DNA from: Galbibacter orientalis DSM 19592
GTDB taxonomy: Bacteria > Bacteroidota > Bacteroidia > Flavobacteriales > Flavobacteriaceae
DNA: 64,000 nucleotides
Direction: 5' to 3'
Assembly: GCF_000260115.1 (NCBI RefSeq)
Contig: NZ_JH651379.1
Span: 2,397,466 to 2,461,465, forward strand
Shown here: one piece after another, positions 46,095-54,757 of the stretch
Layout: each line of letters begins with the position of its first letter
Position numbering within the stretch: the stretch's first letter is position 1
The notes under the pieces: model-generated
Seen by the model: the letters and a program-made list of their open reading frames with translations, nothing else
Database searches by the model: none
Told to the model about the DNA's origin: nothing
Program-made: the position numbers and the translations under genes

Positions 46095-48347
46095 CTAATT
46101 GTATATTTCATCCCAAGAAGGAGGATCTACTTCTAATAATTTTTTCACAAAGAAATCCTTACGTTTTTTATCTCCAAATGTTCCTCCAGATGAATGTCCC
46201 ATTCCTGGAACTACCACTAATTCGAAATTTTTTCCTGCTTTAATTAAAGCATTTGCAAACTGATATGTTGAAGCAGGGTCCACATTATCATCTACCTCCC
46301 CAACAATCAACATTAGATCTCCTTCCATTTGGGTTGCATTTTCAATATTTGAACATGCTGCATATTGAGGCCCAATTGGGAATCCCATCCACTGCTCGTT
46401 CCACCAAATTTTATCCATACGGTTATCATGGCAACCACAAGAAGCTACTGCCACATCATAAAAATCAGAATTAAAAACTAAGGCTGCACCTGCATTCTGT
46501 CCGCCTGCAGAAGTTCCTCTAATTCCAACTTTTTCAATATTCATATATGGATATTTCTTTGCTGCTGCTTGCATCCATAATTTTCTATCAGGAAAACCTG
46601 CATCTTTAAGATTTTTCCAACAAACATTATGAAAAGCTTTGGAACGATTGGAGGTCCCCATACCATCTATTTGAACCACAATAAAGCCCAGCTCTGCCAA
46701 AGAAGACATCGACCAATAATAACTTTGAAAACTTTTTGGCACAAAAGAATCATGAGGTCCCGCATAAATGTATTCAATAATTGGGTATGTTTTTGAAGGA
46801 TCAAAATTTGTTGGACGAACTATAATTCCCCAAATATCGGTTTTCCCGTCTCTTCCTTTTGCATTAAAAACTTCGGGAGACTTCCATCCAGTTGCTAAAA
46901 GTTCTGAAATATCAGCTTTTTGCAATTCTTTTATTATTTCACCTTTTTGATTTTTCAATAAAGTAACAGGTGGCATATCTACCCTTGAATATTGGTCTAC
47001 ATAATATTGATAATCATCTGAAAAACTTACCTTATGATTTCCATTTTCCTCAGTATATCTTTTAAAGTTTTTTCCATTAAAATCAATGCTACAATAGTGT
47101 TTAAAATATGGATCTTGATCTTGATCTAAACCACTTGCAATAAAATAAATACGCTTGTTTTCTTCATCTACTTTTACCACTTCCCGTACTGGCCACTTCC
47201 CTTTTGTTATTTGGCGAATTACTTTTCCAGTTTTTGCATCATATAAATATAAATGATTCCAGCCATCTCTTTCGGATGCCCAAATAATCTGTGCTCCATC
47301 GCTAGTATCATATCGATATTTTTTTTCGCTATAATCAATAAAAGTTGGGCTCGTCTCATTAATAATTACCTGTACTTTTCCAGTAGTTGCATCAACAGAA
47401 ATCACCCTATATTTTTGGTGTCCGCGCTCATTATATTCAAACCTAAAAGCACCACTGTCTTCTAGCCATTGTATAGTTCCTAAATGAAATTGTTGCTGAA
47501 ACTCATCTGTAGGAATTCTTATATGCTTTTTTGATGCAATCAAAAATAACTGCGGACTCCTAAATGCAACTTGATCTCCTGGTTTTAAATAATCTCTCGA
47601 TTGTAGCTTTGGCTGCAACTGATCTGTAGGACTAGACTCCACAAAATAAATCTTATGATCTTCTGCTGGACGTAATTTGTAAGCCATAATTTTCTTACCA
47701 TCTGGAGCCCATTTTATTTGCCATGAATAGTAATAACCATTAGACCCATCATAACTCAGCTGAGTTTCTTCCTCCGTCTTAATGTTTTTTATATATAAAT
47801 TGTAATTCTTAACATATGCAGTATACTTCTTATCTGGAGAAACTACTGGTTCCCCTTCCCGTTCATCATCTTTACTTCCCCAGTAATGCTGGCGATTGCT
47901 CTTTTCTAAAGTATCTAAAACCGTTAAGGTATAATCGGATAGGTTACATTTAACTTTGAGACTATCGGTATTAAATAAGACAGAATTTTGTTCTGTATTA
48001 AACTCTAAATCTGTTATAGCAATCTTCCCACTGGTAATTGTACCTTCTGTTAAAATTGATAAACTCTTAGCCATTCTCTCATGGTCAAAAGCCAATTCTT
48101 GGGAACTGCTTAAAGCGTTTACTTTTATATACTCTTTTCCTTGTGGCGTATTATTTACATACCAAAATAATTGATTGTTTTGCCAATAAAAAGCAGTTGG
48201 AGTATTGTATGTTTTGTTTTTAAACAATGTGTCTACAGCAATAGATCTTTTGTAATCTTTCAATGTTCCTTGTGCAAAGGAGAATAAAGAATTAAAAAGT
48301 GTTATAAACACACATATTTTACAGAGGTAGGTTTTCTTACTATACAT
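46095..48347 (-). CDS. S9-family (DPP IV-like) serine peptidase
   Basis: About 750 residues. I use the ATG at 48347 (MYSKKTYLCKICVF), giving a standard signal peptide ending LFSFAQ; the frame opens six codons earlier. Residues ~50-480 form a β-propeller (DPP IV N-terminal type: WGSKDDEREGEPVVSPDKKY; DGWNHLYLYDAKTGKVIRQI), then an α/β-hydrolase domain with nucleophile Ser in GIRGTSAGGQNAG, Asp in GEVDDNVDPAS and His in VVPGMGHSSGG. Such enzymes cleave dipeptides after proline or alanine from peptides. It lies among glycosidase genes, 91 bases after the GH146-type gene's upstream end, in the same orientation. Confidence 0.87.
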   Translation of the reverse strand: MYSKKTYLCKICVFITLFNSLFSFAQGTLKDYKRSIAVDTLFKNKTYNTPTAFYWQNNQLFWYVNNTPQGKEYIKVNALSSSQELAFDHERMAKSLSILTEGTITSGKIAITDLEFNTEQNSVLFNTDSLKVKCNLSDYTLTVLDTLEKSNRQHYWGSKDDEREGEPVVSPDKKYTAYVKNYNLYIKNIKTEEETQLSYDGSNGYYYSWQIKWAPDGKKIMAYKLRPAEDHKIYFVESSPTDQLQPKLQSRDYLKPGDQVAFRSPQLFLIASKKHIRIPTDEFQQQFHLGTIQWLEDSGAFRFEYNERGHQKYRVISVDATTGKVQVIINETSPTFIDYSEKKYRYDTSDGAQIIWASERDGWNHLYLYDAKTGKVIRQITKGKWPVREVVKVDEENKRIYFIASGLDQDQDPYFKHYCSIDFNGKNFKRYTEENGNHKVSFSDDYQYYVDQYSRVDMPPVTLLKNQKGEIIKELQKADISELLATGWKSPEVFNAKGRDGKTDIWGIIVRPTNFDPSKTYPIIEYIYAGPHDSFVPKSFQSYYWSMSSLAELGFIVVQIDGMGTSNRSKAFHNVCWKNLKDAGFPDRKLWMQAAAKKYPYMNIEKVGIRGTSAGGQNAGAALVFNSDFYDVAVASCGCHDNRMDKIWWNEQWMGFPIGPQYAACSNIENATQMEGDLMLIVGEVDDNVDPASTYQFANALIKAGKNFELVVVPGMGHSSGGTFGDKKRKDFFVKKLLEVDPPSWDEIYN

Positions 48348-48591
48348 AAGTATAAAACTATACATAAAATATGCCTTTTAGTTGAAGAATATTACCAGAA
48401 TATCATACTATCTTATCCGTTAAAAGATAAAACTACGATTTACAATGGTATTTTGGTATTAAGAAATAATGGAAACCACAAGAACACCCTAACTATTATA
48501 AGTAAAAATTAGCTAATTGTAGTATTATATTACCCTAAATAGTATATTTATACGTTATTATGACTAATATTGTTTAATTAGTTATATTATT

Positions 48592-49431
48592 ATGAAAGTA
48601 CTCCCCTTTAAAATACCTAAACCAGAACAAGAAGCACTGGTATATCAAGAAGATCATGAAGTTTATTTTTACGATCAACTCCATCAACATGAAGAAATTC
48701 AGATAAGTTTTATTAAAAAAGGAAGCGGTTCCTTAATTGTTGGAGACTCCATAAACACCTATAATAAAAATGATATTTTGGTTATAGGTGGAAGCATCCC
48801 CCACGTTTTTAAGAGTGATGTTGAGGCAGCTCCAGAATCTATTATGTATACTTTATTTTTTACAAAGCATGCTTTTGGAAATAACTTTTTTCAAATAAGC
48901 GACATGGAAGCTACCAAAGATTTTTTTAGACCTGCAGAATATGGTATGAAAATTTCTAAAAATCATAATAAAATCATTAGAGTTTTTAATAAACTACAAA
49001 ATCAAAATAAAATACAACGTATTGCTTCATTACTGAAAATTATAAATCAGATTATTGAAACTGAATACACGCCTCTTTCTTCTTTTGTATATGAGAAAAA
49101 TTATACAGATGATGAAGGAAAACGTATGAGAGCTGTATTTGAACATGCTATGGAAAATTACCACAATCAGATAACTTTAGAGGAGGTAGCAAATATTGCT
49201 AATATGACTAAAAACGCATTTTGTAGGTATTTTAAAAAGCGTACCAATAAAACTTTTTTTCAATTCTTAATAGAAATACGTATTGAAAATGCCTGTAAAT
49301 TACTTTATCGAAACAAAGAAATGTCTATTACAACCATTTCTGAATTATGTGGTTTTCAAAATATTACAAATTTCAACAGAAAATTTAAAGAGCTTAAAGG
49401 CACTACGCCATCTCAATATAGAGCTCAATAA
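48592..49431 (+). CDS. AraC-family regulator with cupin sensor domain
   Basis: A 279-residue regulator. The N-terminal cupin-like part (YFYDQLHQHEEIQISFIKKG; YNKNDILVIGGSIPHVFKSD) is typical of sugar-responsive AraC proteins; the C-terminal two-HTH module (ITLEEVANIANMTKNAFCRY; FFQFLIEIRIENACKLL; ISELCGFQNITNFNRKFKEL) is intact. It is divergent from the S9 peptidase and convergent with SusD, so it probably activates the DUF5695/GH146/S9 group. It is transcribed towards a hairpin repeat and a bidirectional terminator. Confidence 0.9.
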   Translation: MKVLPFKIPKPEQEALVYQEDHEVYFYDQLHQHEEIQISFIKKGSGSLIVGDSINTYNKNDILVIGGSIPHVFKSDVEAAPESIMYTLFFTKHAFGNNFFQISDMEATKDFFRPAEYGMKISKNHNKIIRVFNKLQNQNKIQRIASLLKIINQIIETEYTPLSSFVYEKNYTDDEGKRMRAVFEHAMENYHNQITLEEVANIANMTKNAFCRYFKKRTNKTFFQFLIEIRIENACKLLYRNKEMSITTISELCGFQNITNFNRKFKELKGTTPSQYRAQ

Positions 49432-49457
49432 ATAAACTTGATAAGTTTACGAGGAAA

Positions 49458-49579
49458 TCAACTACCTCGAGGCAAGCCTACGAGGTATTCAGAGGAAACA
49501 AATTAAATCCATTTCGATACAGAGCCCTTAGATAAACTCAGGACAAGCTCTGGGGAATTAAACCCTCAATGAGGGATTA
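49458..49579 (+). repeat. Dispersed ~122-bp intergenic hairpin repeat, copy 2
   Basis: Starts TCAACTACCTCGAGGCAAGC and ends CCCTCAATGAGGGATTA. The first part forms nested stems TACCTCG/CGAGGTA around AGGC/GCCT with an AA loop. It lies 27 bases after the AraC gene and immediately before the shared terminator. Confidence 0.88.
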
Positions 49580-49580
49580 A

Positions 49581-49611
49581 AAAAGGCGAATGATAAAATC
49601 ATCCGCCTTTT
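49581..49611. terminator. Bidirectional terminator between AraC gene and SusD
   Basis: AAAAGGCGAATGAT / ATCATCCGCCTTTT, 14-bp stem with a single mismatch and a 3-base loop, A-rich on one side and T-rich on the other. Serves the convergent AraC and SusD transcripts. Confidence 0.85.
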
Positions 49612-49652
49612 CCTTTGGTGTAAAAATAAACTAACTAAATCTAATATGAAGA

Positions 49653-51254
49653 CTAATAGCCAGGATTTTGTTTTAAGTTTGTATTGGTATTTAGTTCTTC
49701 TAATCCAATAGGAAATATAATGGTATGATCTCCTTGTGGAGTATGATTATACCAGTTTTTGGTTTGAAAAACTCCAAAGCGAATTAAATCGGTTCTTCTA
49801 TGAGCTTCCGCAGCAAATTCCCAGCCCAATTCATCTAAAAAGCGACCATATTGAACAGGAGATTGATCTCCAGGAGCATCAATACTTCCATCTTCTGCTA
49901 GTGTTCCATATTCTACAGTGGTATCTGCTTCCAATTCTGCACCAGTTACAGTAGCATCTGCTGGATTATCAAAAGAACGCATTCGCACCTCGGTTACAAT
50001 TTGAGCTGCAACACCACTTTGACCAGTTCTTAATAAACTTTCAGCTTTCATCATTAAAACTTCTGTATATCTTAAAAAAGGAAAATCGTTATTCAACGCT
50101 CCGGTTGCTCCTGGTTCAATTTCATATTTTGCACAACGAAATCCTTCAGTAAAGGTACAGTCGTAAATACTTGGCATCTCTTTTACTAAAGTCATTACAA
50201 CACTCCCATCTTTAGCATTTAATTGGTCTCCCATTAACCAAGTATCGGATAAACGTTTATCTGTTGCTTCGTAGCTATCTATAAATTGCGGATTACAACT
50301 TGAACCTCCCCAAGGCTGTGATTCCATATCAAACACCAATCTATGATCTGGCAATAACATTTTCATATGCGCATTCCATTCTGCAGCATAAATTTGATCA
50401 TAAGGAACTGCAAAAACCATTTCAGGATTTCCTTCATTTTGAGCACTAAAAATATCTCGGTAATTAGCAGAAAGGCTATATTTTTTACTATTTATAATTT
50501 CATTACAAGCAGCAATACATTTATCCCATTGCGGCGTTCCTGTATATACTTCGGCATTTAGATATACCTCTGCCAACACATGGTATGCAGCCCATTTTGT
50601 CATCCGTCCATAAGTTGACTGATCTACGGTTTCAGATAGTGAAGGAATCACCTCAGTTAATTCGGAAACTATAAAATTGTAAACTTCTTCTCGGTTACTC
50701 TGCACTGGTAATTCATCACTATAGCTTGCTATAATAGGCACATTTCCGTGAGTATCTATTAACATTGAATAATACAAGGCTCTTAAAGCTCTCATTTCGG
50801 CAACAATATTAGCAGCTTGTTCTTCAGAAACTGGTAATCCTCCAGATTCAATTTGTAGAATCACTCTGTTTGCACTATTGATACCGTTAAAACACGTTAT
50901 CCAAGAATTTCTAGGCTGGTACTGCGTATTATCCCATTTATGAAAATGCATTCTCTTATAAGTTCCTCCATCATCCCAACCGTTTGGTCTTGTAGGAGTT
51001 ACAAACATATCTGCAGGCTCTTCTTGCACATCAAAATAACCCTGCCACCCCATAATATATCTTAAAGGAGTGTATGCTGAAGCCATTACAGCCACAATAT
51101 CTGTTTCTGCAGGAACAAAAGAATCTTCTGTTACCTCTGAAAAAACCTCTTCATCAAGATTTGTACATCCTACAAAAGTAAAACCTGCTACTAATGCGAA
51201 CATCCAAAATTTTATCATAAATGAAGTCATATAATTTATTTTTCTATTATTCAT
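49653..51254 (-). CDS. SusD/RagB-family outer-membrane glycan-binding lipoprotein
   Basis: A 533-residue protein. The signal ends in lipobox VGCTN (Cys ~30), placing it on the outer-membrane surface. SusD features include N-terminal helices with TPR character (ADIVAVMASAYTPLRYIMGW; EMRALRALYYSMLIDTHGN), NDFPFLRYTEVLMMKAESLL in the middle-to-late part, and a C-terminal ELGWEFAAEAHRRTDLIRFG. It captures oligosaccharides and closes the SusC transporter like a lid. It follows susC by 11 bases. The substrate is not readable; the arabinosidase neighbours and the shared operator suggest arabinose-containing glycans. Confidence 0.94.
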   Translation of the reverse strand: MNNRKINYMTSFMIKFWMFALVAGFTFVGCTNLDEEVFSEVTEDSFVPAETDIVAVMASAYTPLRYIMGWQGYFDVQEEPADMFVTPTRPNGWDDGGTYKRMHFHKWDNTQYQPRNSWITCFNGINSANRVILQIESGGLPVSEEQAANIVAEMRALRALYYSMLIDTHGNVPIIASYSDELPVQSNREEVYNFIVSELTEVIPSLSETVDQSTYGRMTKWAAYHVLAEVYLNAEVYTGTPQWDKCIAACNEIINSKKYSLSANYRDIFSAQNEGNPEMVFAVPYDQIYAAEWNAHMKMLLPDHRLVFDMESQPWGGSSCNPQFIDSYEATDKRLSDTWLMGDQLNAKDGSVVMTLVKEMPSIYDCTFTEGFRCAKYEIEPGATGALNNDFPFLRYTEVLMMKAESLLRTGQSGVAAQIVTEVRMRSFDNPADATVTGAELEADTTVEYGTLAEDGSIDAPGDQSPVQYGRFLDELGWEFAAEAHRRTDLIRFGVFQTKNWYNHTPQGDHTIIFPIGLEELNTNTNLKQNPGY

Positions 51255-51265
51255 CGTTTAAAATT

Positions 51266-54262
51266 TTATAATGTGAAATTAATTCCTAGTGTAAATGTTC
51301 TGGTAGATGGATATTTATCCCTTTCATCATTTCCAGGTGCAAGTCCGTCTCTATTAACCTCAGGATCAATCCCCTTATAACTAGTAAAAGTAGCTAGGTT
51401 TAATCCTGAAAAATAGATTCGGAAACTGTCTGTAAACTTTAAAGCATCCTTAGGTAAAGTATATCCTAAAGTAACATTATCAATTTTTAAGAAATCTCCA
51501 TCTTCAACATAATAACTTACATAACGCTGCACATCGTTTAAAACTGCTTTTCCATACACCTCATCAAATGCAGAATCTAGCACATTGTAATTTACTGTAG
51601 GGTTCTCGTAAAACATTCTTGAAAAATTAAGTATTTGATAATCAAGCGCTCCACGTAAATTCATATTAAAATCCCAGTTTTTATATCTTACTGTGTTATT
51701 CCAACTATAATAAGCGGTTGGCAAACCATTTCCAAGAATTTGTCTATCCTCGGTAGTAGCTTCTGTAGCAGGAATAATTCTTCCGTCAGGAGTTTCTATA
51801 AGAAAAACCCCATCATCTGTAATATCTACACTTTTAAGTCCAAAGAAATTCCCAATAGGTTCCCCTTCTTTTACTCGATGTGTTTCTATTTGGATTGGTT
51901 CTCCAGTATATCCTTGATCAAAAAAATCATTAGTCAACTGGAATTCATCATTAGATAAAGAAACTACTTTATTGGTATTTGTAGAATACGTTAAATTAGC
52001 AGTCCATGTAAAGTTTTCTGTTTCAAATGGAGTTACATTCAGTAAAAATTCCAACCCTGAATTTTCAAGTTCCGCCACATTTGCTGCTATAGTTCCATAA
52101 AAATAAGGAGGTGTTGGTACGCTATAATCAAACAATGCTCCTTCTGTTCTTCTTTGATAATAATCTACAGAACCACTAATACGATTGTTTAAAACTCCAA
52201 AATCCAATCCAAAGTTTAACTCTTTCTTCTTTTCCCAGCGTAAATTTGGATTTGCATTTCTAGAAGGCACTAATTCTCTAATCCACTCTCCATTGTTTAA
52301 AAAGTAGTCGCCATAAGTTAATCCACTAAGCGATTGGTAATTTGAACCTGCATTAATTCCAGTAATACCATAACCTGCACGAAGCTTTAAGTTATCAATC
52401 CAGTCAACATTTTCCATAAACTCTTCTTGATCTATACGCCATCCAGCGGAGATCCCTGGGAAATTACCCCATTTATTGTCTTCTCCAAATCGAGAAGAAC
52501 CTTCATGACGGATACTTGCTAACAACAAATAACGGTCGTCATAATTATAAGTTACCCTTCCAAAAAAGGCTATTAATTTATCTGAGTTTTTATAACTACT
52601 CATGCCTGCTTCTCCAAGCTGTAGACCTTGCCCAGAACCAATATTATTATAAGAAAAACCATCTGTTGGGAAACGTCTGTTGGTTGCCCAAAAGCCTTCG
52701 TTTACATTATCTTCATAATTATAACCCGCTAAACCTGTAACGGTATGTTTTCCAAAAGTTTGTTTATAATCGAGGGTTAATTGTCCATAATTTCCTCTAT
52801 AATCGTCTGTCCCTCTGGAAGCAAAACCATCTTGACCATATTTTACAGTCGACACATGATTTTTAGTTTGGTAGAATCCACGAATGTTTGAATTTCCTTT
52901 TCGTGTATACAATCCTTTCAACGTAAAATTATCATTAAAATCATAACTCATACTAAAATCAAAACGAACATTTCTATAACGATTCTCCCCTATTGTTTCT
53001 TGAATATAACCAACAGGATTATCATAGAAATAAACATCTCTTTCAAACCAATTACCATTATCATCATAAACGGGCTCAGTAGGGTTACGTATAATGGCCT
53101 GTCTATATATGTACGGATCAAAACTGGTACCATCTCCAAGAGCGTTGTAGACCTGCTCACTCGCAATCATGGCAACATTTGTTTTCAATTTATTATCAAA
53201 CATTGCATGGTTTACACTAATACGACCCGTATATTTTTCGGTCTCCGACTTGTCGAAAATTCCTTCTAAATCTCTATAGTTAATAGATGCTGTAATATTA
53301 GTAGCATCATTTCCACCTCTAAAAATTAAGTTATGAACTTGACTTACGGCGTCTCTAGTAATCTCGTCCAGCCAATCGGTATCGTGACCAAAATCTTGTA
53401 AGTTTGCGCCAACAAAAGTATATCCTTCAGCATATTTTTGTCTTAATTCTCCTGCATCCAAAAAGTCCATTTGTCTTGCAATGGTAGACAAAGAAGAATA
53501 TCCATTGTATTCTATAGAAGGCTTTGCATTATAATTTCCTTTTTTGGTAGTAATAATAATAACTCCATTAGTTCCACGAGTTCCATATATTGCTGTAGCA
53601 GAACCATCTTTTAAAACGTCTATCGACTCAATATCCTCTGGCGCTACAGTACCTAAACTCCCCGGCACTCCATCTACCAATACCAATGGATTTGTACCCC
53701 CGCTTAAGGAGGAAGTTCCTCTTAATTTTATTTGGGAGCTCTGTGTAGGATCTCCAGAAGGGGCAGATACTGTTAAACCTGCAACTTTTCCTTGTATAAG
53801 TTGTGCAGCATCTTTTACATTACCCTGTACAAAGTCTTCCGACTTTACAGTGGCCACGGCACTGGTTACATCTGCTTTCTTTTGAGTTCCATAACCTATT
53901 ACTACTACTTCATCTAGTTCTTGAAGGTTCTCTTTAAGTGTAATATCAAAAGTAGTTTCTGTTCCTACTTTTACTTCTGAATTTGTAAAACCTATGTAAG
54001 AAATTACAATCGCTGCATTTGAAGATGCAACCGACATTTCGAATTCACCATCAAAATTAGTCACAACACCATTTGAGGTATTTTTTTCTGCCACAGAAGC
54101 TCCGGCAATTGGTATTCCTTGTTCATCTCTTACAATTCCATTAATTTGTTGTTGCGCCAACGAAACAAATGAGGTTAAAAGAAAAAATAGTGTAAAAAGC
54201 AGTTTTGGAATACCAAAATTTATTCCAGCTTTTACCCTATGAGGGAAGTTAGTTTGTTCCAT
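51266..54262 (-). CDS. SusC/RagA-family TonB-dependent outer-membrane transporter
   Basis: A 998-residue transporter. It has a signal peptide (FFLLTSFVSLAQ), then a carboxypeptidase-regulatory-like domain (INGIVRDEQGIPIAGASVAE, residues ~40-115), the TonB-box/plug start (ELDEVVVIGYGTQKKADVTS), SusC signature PLVLVDGVPG with IESIDVLKDGSATAIYGTRG, and the 22-strand barrel ending TFTLGINFTL. It imports oligosaccharides bound by SusD using TonB energy. There is no N-terminal sigma/anti-sigma STN domain, so control should be by a DNA-binding regulator; a perfect AGTGT-N7-ACACT palindrome lies 75 bases upstream of the ATG. Confidence 0.95.
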   Translation of the reverse strand: MEQTNFPHRVKAGINFGIPKLLFTLFFLLTSFVSLAQQQINGIVRDEQGIPIAGASVAEKNTSNGVVTNFDGEFEMSVASSNAAIVISYIGFTNSEVKVGTETTFDITLKENLQELDEVVVIGYGTQKKADVTSAVATVKSEDFVQGNVKDAAQLIQGKVAGLTVSAPSGDPTQSSQIKLRGTSSLSGGTNPLVLVDGVPGSLGTVAPEDIESIDVLKDGSATAIYGTRGTNGVIIITTKKGNYNAKPSIEYNGYSSLSTIARQMDFLDAGELRQKYAEGYTFVGANLQDFGHDTDWLDEITRDAVSQVHNLIFRGGNDATNITASINYRDLEGIFDKSETEKYTGRISVNHAMFDNKLKTNVAMIASEQVYNALGDGTSFDPYIYRQAIIRNPTEPVYDDNGNWFERDVYFYDNPVGYIQETIGENRYRNVRFDFSMSYDFNDNFTLKGLYTRKGNSNIRGFYQTKNHVSTVKYGQDGFASRGTDDYRGNYGQLTLDYKQTFGKHTVTGLAGYNYEDNVNEGFWATNRRFPTDGFSYNNIGSGQGLQLGEAGMSSYKNSDKLIAFFGRVTYNYDDRYLLLASIRHEGSSRFGEDNKWGNFPGISAGWRIDQEEFMENVDWIDNLKLRAGYGITGINAGSNYQSLSGLTYGDYFLNNGEWIRELVPSRNANPNLRWEKKKELNFGLDFGVLNNRISGSVDYYQRRTEGALFDYSVPTPPYFYGTIAANVAELENSGLEFLLNVTPFETENFTWTANLTYSTNTNKVVSLSNDEFQLTNDFFDQGYTGEPIQIETHRVKEGEPIGNFFGLKSVDITDDGVFLIETPDGRIIPATEATTEDRQILGNGLPTAYYSWNNTVRYKNWDFNMNLRGALDYQILNFSRMFYENPTVNYNVLDSAFDEVYGKAVLNDVQRYVSYYVEDGDFLKIDNVTLGYTLPKDALKFTDSFRIYFSGLNLATFTSYKGIDPEVNRDGLAPGNDERDKYPSTRTFTLGINFTL

Positions 54263-54303
54263 AATACATGTTTTTCTAGTTAGAATTTAGTTTTGGATTA
54301 GCT

Positions 54304-54334
54304 ATATATTTGAAGTAAAGCACTTCATATATAT
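54304..54334. promoter_or_regulatory. 13-bp inverted repeat in the susC promoter region
   Basis: Left arm 54304-54316 (ending TGAAGT), five-base spacer AAAGC, right arm 54322-54334 (starting ACTTCA); 12 of 13 positions pair. It lies between the AGTGT palindrome and the susC start, so it could be a second operator or part of the leader RNA. Confidence 0.45.
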
Positions 54335-54336
54335 TT

Positions 54337-54353
54337 AGTGTCTTTATTACACT
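54337..54353. promoter_or_regulatory. Perfect AGTGT-N7-ACACT palindrome upstream of susC (AraR-like)
   Basis: AGTGT-CTTTATT-ACACT, fully symmetric arms with the same 7-base spacing as the sites before both arabinosidase operons. It makes susCD a candidate member of the arabinose regulon. Confidence 0.6.
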
Positions 54354-54545
54354 TGTAAAATTATAACTAAAAAAAATGTTAAATATCTATATATTAGCTA
54401 ATCCTCATACTATATTATCTTGTTTTACTTAATAAACTAGCTAAAACATGAAATTTGAAAAATGAAGAGGTTTACAAACCTACACTCTAGTATTAATTTG
54501 TAGTTCTTAATAGAGTAAAGATTACATGGAAAGTTTAAAAAAACA

Positions 54546-54575
54546 AAAAGCTCAGTATTTTCATACAGAGCTTTT
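54546..54575 (-). terminator. Terminator of the tRNA-Arg transcript
   Basis: AAAAGCTC (54546-54553) / GAGCTTTT (54568-54575), 8-bp stem, 14-base loop; on the minus strand followed by TTGTTTTTTT. It lies just downstream of the tRNA 3' end. Confidence 0.7.
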
Positions 54576-54581
54576 ATTTTG

Positions 54582-54655
54582 TGACCTCGCCAGGATTCAA
54601 ACCTGGAACCTTCTGAGCCGTAATCAGATGCGCTATTCAGTTGCGCCACGAGGCC
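54582..54655 (-). tRNA. tRNA-Arg (anticodon ACG)
   Basis: A 74-base cloverleaf. The acceptor stem is GGCCTCG with CGAGGTC and discriminator A. The D arm contains GCGCAACTGAATAGCGC, the anticodon stem TCTGA/TCAGA encloses loop TTACGGC (anticodon ACG at 54619-54621), and the T arm is CCAGGTTTGAATCCTGG. The CCA end is not encoded. ACG (read as ICG after deamination) decodes CGN arginine codons. A strong promoter (TTG-N17-TATATTTG) lies immediately upstream. Confidence 0.97.
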
Positions 54656-54688
54656 TTTTGCACATTTGTTATTACTCAAATGCGGGTG

Positions 54689-54716
54689 CAAATATAATAT
54701 TTTTTATTAAAAACAA
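54689..54716 (-). promoter_or_regulatory. Promoter of tRNA-Arg: TTG-N17-TATATTTG
   Basis: On the minus strand GTTG (TTG at 54716-54714) is followed after exactly 17 bases by TATATTTG (54696-54689), matching the Bacteroidota sigma-A consensus (TTTG / TAnnTTTG). The tRNA starts about 34 bases beyond the -7 box. Confidence 0.75.
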
Positions 54717-54757
54717 CCCATGATTTTTAAAAAAATATAAAAGCTTACTTTTACTCT

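Noticed and set aside
54437-54691. Minus-strand 84-codon frame across the tRNA-Arg gene
   Set aside because: It reads through the tRNA and its terminator; the tRNA explains the sequence.
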